A stretch of 64,000 nucleotides of DNA. It comes from an uncultured Bacilli bacterium. Its GTDB lineage: Bacteria > Bacillota_I > Bacilli_A > RF39 > UBA660. Positions 61,265 through 64,000 of the stretch are shown here, piece after piece (positions within the stretch are counted from its first letter, which is position 1; each line of letters starts with the position of its first letter). The stretch covers positions 124,001 to 188,000 of the forward strand of contig CAKPDP010000001.1 of assembly GCA_934149105.1 (NCBI GenBank), given 5' to 3'. A program made the translations under genes and the position numbers. The notes below the pieces were generated by a model. The model saw nothing but the letters and a program-made list of their open reading frames with translations. It was not told the origin of the DNA and made no database searches.

Positions 61265-64000
61265 ATGGATAAGATAGTTGTTAAGGGTGCTAGAGAGAAT
61301 AATTTAAAGAATATTGATATAGAGATTCCTAAGAATAAGTTAGTAGTAATGACGGGAGTTAGTGGATCAGGAAAGAGTAGTTTGGCTTTTGATACAATAT
61401 ATGCTGAAGGGCAAAGAAGATATGTAGAGAGTCTTAGTAGTTATGCTAGACAGTTTTTAGGGGGAACAGAGAAACCTAATGTTGATAGTATAGAAGGACT
61501 TAGTCCTAGTATTAGTATTGATCAGAAGACTACTAATAAGAATCCTCGTAGTACGGTGGGAACAGTTACAGAAATATATGATTATTTAAGATTATTGTTT
61601 GCAAGAGTAGGAGTTCCTTATTGTCCTTATCATCATGTTCCTATTGCTAGTCAAAGTATTGAAGAGATGGTTGATAAAGTTTTAGGATTAGAAACTGGAA
61701 CAAAAATAATGGTTATGGCTCCGGTTGTAAAGGGAGAGAAGGGGACACAAAAAGATTTACTTAGTGATTTATTAAAAGATGGATATATTAGATGTAAGAT
61801 CGATGGAGAGATAGTTAATTTAGGTGAAGATATTGAACTTGTAAAGAATAAGAAGCATAATATTGATGTAGTTGTAGATAGACTGGTTATTAAAGATGAT
61901 ATTAGGAGTAGACTTACTGATAGTATAGAGAGTGCTTGTAAGCTTTCTAAGGGGAAAGTTATTATAGATATTGTTGGGGAAGAAGAGATGCTTCTTAGTG
62001 AGAATTTTGCTTGTCCGATGTGTGATTACTCTCTAGAAGAATTGGAACCTAGAATATTTAGTTTTAATGCTCCTTATGGATCATGTTCTGATTGTAAGGG
62101 ACTAGGAATAAAGTATAAGTTAGATCCGGATTTGATTATTCCTGATAAGAATAAATCGATTAGAGAAGGGGCTATTGTGACGGTAGATTTAACTGATGGT
62201 AATAATATTATGAATACAGAGATATATGCTGTTAGTGAGTATTATAATATAGATCTAGATAAAAAGATAAAAGATTTATCGAAGAGGGAGTTAGATATTA
62301 TATTATATGGAAGTCCCGATATGTTGAATTTTAATTATGTGGCTAAGAATGGTAACACTAGAAGTACAACTGGGTATTTTGAGGGAATTGTTACTAATTT
62401 AGAGAGAAGATATATAGAGACTAAGAGTGCTTGGATTAGGGAATGGATCGAGAATTTTATGGTAGAAATGGAATGTCCTACTTGTCATGGAGCGAGACTT
62501 AAAGAGAGTGTTTTAGCAGTTTTAATTAATAAGAAGAATATTTTTGAGGTTACTAATTTATCGATAAGAGAATTAAGAGAGTTTATGAAGGGGCTTAAGT
62601 TAAATAAAGAGCAGAGAGAGATAGCAGATGTTATTGTTAGGGAAATTAATTCGAGATTGGATTTTTTGATTAATGTGGGATTAGATTATTTAACTTTAAG
62701 CAGGAGTGCTGGGACTTTATCAGGAGGAGAAAGTCAAAGAATTAGATTAGCTACGCAGATAGGATCTAGACTTACGGGAGTATTATATGTTTTGGATGAA
62801 CCTAGTATAGGGCTTCATCAGAGAGATAATAGAAAACTTATAAATTCTCTATTGAATATGCGTGATTTGGGTAATTCTCTTATTGTTGTAGAACATGATA
62901 CTGATACGATGCTGGCCGCTGATTATTTGGTAGATATAGGGCCAGGAGCAGGAGATGCAGGTGGAGAAGTAGTAGCGTGTGGAACACCTATGGAAGTTAT
63001 TAATAATCCTAATAGTTTAACGGGAGATTATTTAGCGGGACGTAAAAGAATTGAAATACCTAGTAAGAGGAGAAAAGGCAATGGTAAGTATTTAGAGATA
63101 AAGGGTGCGAAAGAGAATAATCTTAAGAATATTAATGTAAAAATTCCATTGGGGACTTTATGTTTAGTAACAGGTGTTAGTGGATCTGGTAAGAGTACAT
63201 TAGTTAATGAGATATTGTATAAAGTACTAGCTAATAGTGTTTATAATAGTAAGAATAGACCTGGTAAGTATAAGAGTATTAAGGGATTAGAGAATATTGA
63301 TAAAGTAGTGCAGATTACCCAGGCTCCTATAGGGAGAACTCCTAGAAGTAATCCAGCAACTTATGTGGGAGTATTTGATGATATTAGAGATATTTTTGCA
63401 ATGACTAATGATGCTAAGATTAGAGGATATGATAAAGGTAGATTTAGTTTTAATGTAAAAGGTGGTAGATGTGAAGCTTGTTGGGGTGATGGTGTAAAGA
63501 AAATTGAAATGCACTTTTTACCAGATGTATATGTACCTTGTGAAGTTTGTAATGGAACAAGATATAATAGAGAGACTTTAAGTGTAAAATATAAGGGTAA
63601 AAATATAAATGATGTTCTTAATATGCGAGTAGATGAAGCTATGAAGTTTTTTGAAAATCATAAAAAAGTGTATAAAAAGTTGGAAGTTTTACATGATGTA
63701 GGATTAGGGTATGTCAAATTAGGACAAAGTGCTCCTACTTTATCAGGAGGAGAAGCAGCAAGAGTAAAATTAGCAAAAGAATTACAGAAAGTAGCGACAG
63801 GAAAGACATTATTTATATTAGATGAACCAACAACAGGATTACATACTGATGATATAAAGAAATTATTAATGATTTTAGAAAGAATTGTTGATAATGGAGA
63901 TACGGTCTTGGTAATAGAACATAATCTAGATTTTATTAAAGTAGCAGATTATATTATAGATTTAGGACCAGAAGGTGGTAATTTAGGTGGAGAAGTAGTT
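61265..64000 (+). CDS. uvrA: Excinuclease ABC subunit A (cut by window edge)
   Basis: UvrA recognises bulky DNA damage and loads UvrB. The visible 912 codons cover nearly the whole protein (family about 940). They show DKIVVKGARENNLKNIDIEI, the first Walker A GVSGSGKSS, the interaction region with SFNAPYGSCSDCKGLG, and signature LSGGESQRIRLATQIG. Walker B VLYVLDEPSIGL, the second Walker A GVSGSGKST, the zinc module CEACWGDG...CEVCNGTRYN and LSGGEAARVKLAKEL follow. No stop occurs before the window ends. uvrB, its usual partner, is not directly upstream. An SOS-like box sits on its promoter. Confidence 0.96.
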   Translation, partial: MDKIVVKGARENNLKNIDIEIPKNKLVVMTGVSGSGKSSLAFDTIYAEGQRRYVESLSSYARQFLGGTEKPNVDSIEGLSPSISIDQKTTNKNPRSTVGTVTEIYDYLRLLFARVGVPYCPYHHVPIASQSIEEMVDKVLGLETGTKIMVMAPVVKGEKGTQKDLLSDLLKDGYIRCKIDGEIVNLGEDIELVKNKKHNIDVVVDRLVIKDDIRSRLTDSIESACKLSKGKVIIDIVGEEEMLLSENFACPMCDYSLEELEPRIFSFNAPYGSCSDCKGLGIKYKLDPDLIIPDKNKSIREGAIVTVDLTDGNNIMNTEIYAVSEYYNIDLDKKIKDLSKRELDIILYGSPDMLNFNYVAKNGNTRSTTGYFEGIVTNLERRYIETKSAWIREWIENFMVEMECPTCHGARLKESVLAVLINKKNIFEVTNLSIRELREFMKGLKLNKEQREIADVIVREINSRLDFLINVGLDYLTLSRSAGTLSGGESQRIRLATQIGSRLTGVLYVLDEPSIGLHQRDNRKLINSLLNMRDLGNSLIVVEHDTDTMLAADYLVDIGPGAGDAGGEVVACGTPMEVINNPNSLTGDYLAGRKRIEIPSKRRKGNGKYLEIKGAKENNLKNINVKIPLGTLCLVTGVSGSGKSTLVNEILYKVLANSVYNSKNRPGKYKSIKGLENIDKVVQITQAPIGRTPRSNPATYVGVFDDIRDIFAMTNDAKIRGYDKGRFSFNVKGGRCEACWGDGVKKIEMHFLPDVYVPCEVCNGTRYNRETLSVKYKGKNINDVLNMRVDEAMKFFENHKKVYKKLEVLHDVGLGYVKLGQSAPTLSGGEAARVKLAKELQKVATGKTLFILDEPTTGLHTDDIKKLLMILERIVDNGDTVLVIEHNLDFIKVADYIIDLGPEGGNLGGEVV

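Noticed and set aside
1..64000. UGA read as tryptophan (Mollicutes code 4)
   Set aside because: TGA ends sufD, pcrA and others, Trp is encoded by TGG, and RF2 with its UGA-dependent frameshift is present.
1..64000. CRISPR array, rRNA or tRNA genes
   Set aside because: No regularly spaced repeats and no rRNA or tRNA signatures were found on reading through the window; the only structured RNA gene is rnpB.

Overview
The window is about 29% GC by eye and densely coded, with standard stop codons. TGA ends several genes, and prfB (RF2) carries a programmed frameshift at an internal TGA, so this is not the Mycoplasma genetic code. Gene order resembles Bacillota: prfB-ftsE-ftsX, gpsB-rnpB, rodZ-pgsA-recA, mrnC-rlmB-sigH and a sufCDSU/B cluster. 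A 1126-residue pyruvate:ferredoxin oxidoreductase indicates an anaerobe. The best guess is an uncultured, AT-rich gut member of the Bacilli (RF39/Erysipelotrichales-like); this is inference from gene content only.

Layout. 1-1.5 kb: two minus-strand surface proteins, one adhesin-like and cut by the window edge, one collagen-like. 1.8-7.8 kb: NUDIX hydrolase, prfB, two YitT-type membrane proteins, ftsEX and an exported protein of the TasA/camelysin type. 7.8-13.8 kb: iron-sulfur cluster assembly genes sufC, D, S, U and B, with gpmA and a membrane coiled-coil gene lying between sufU and sufB. 13.9-19.5 kb: ssb, regulators, asnS, a lipoprotein, and a 601-residue surface protein whose 3' end holds a GC-rich island that looks like the variable region of a diversity-generating retroelement (DGR). 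19.6-28.8 kb: nifJ, an unknown tail-anchored protein, gpsB, RNase P RNA, a rodZ-like gene, pgsA, recA and a TGS-type nucleoside kinase. 28.8-35.5 kb: a transposase remnant, then a membrane-bound XRE regulator with two fused ATPase-permease proteins.

35.5-48.8 kb is an SsuABC/ThiXYZ-type ABC transporter operon on the minus strand. Its ATPase gene is cut in two by a 10.7 kb integrated element (about 36657-47360). Removing the element restores a 249-residue ATPase in frame. The element carries a large serine recombinase, a BRO-type gene broken by two amber codons, and cargo made of a TasA-like protein, a SipW/ER-type signal peptidase, a DUF5305-like protein, a second TasA-like lectin-fold protein and a calcium-type P-type ATPase.

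48.9-64 kb: a FIST-aldehyde dehydrogenase-SDR group, HtrA protease, a stand-alone FtsK-like motor, a decayed Fic gene, pcrA, a VanY-type peptidase, an RsuA-family pseudouridine synthase, mrnC, rlmB, sigH, a cytidylate kinase-like gene and the start of uvrA.

Three sites of the form AAAC-N4-GTTT sit on sigma-A promoters (recA, uvrA and an orphan promoter at 29.26 kb) and look like a diverged LexA (SOS) box. The most interesting signals are the DGR-like island, the precisely definable integrated element with its surface-fibre cargo, and this SOS motif.
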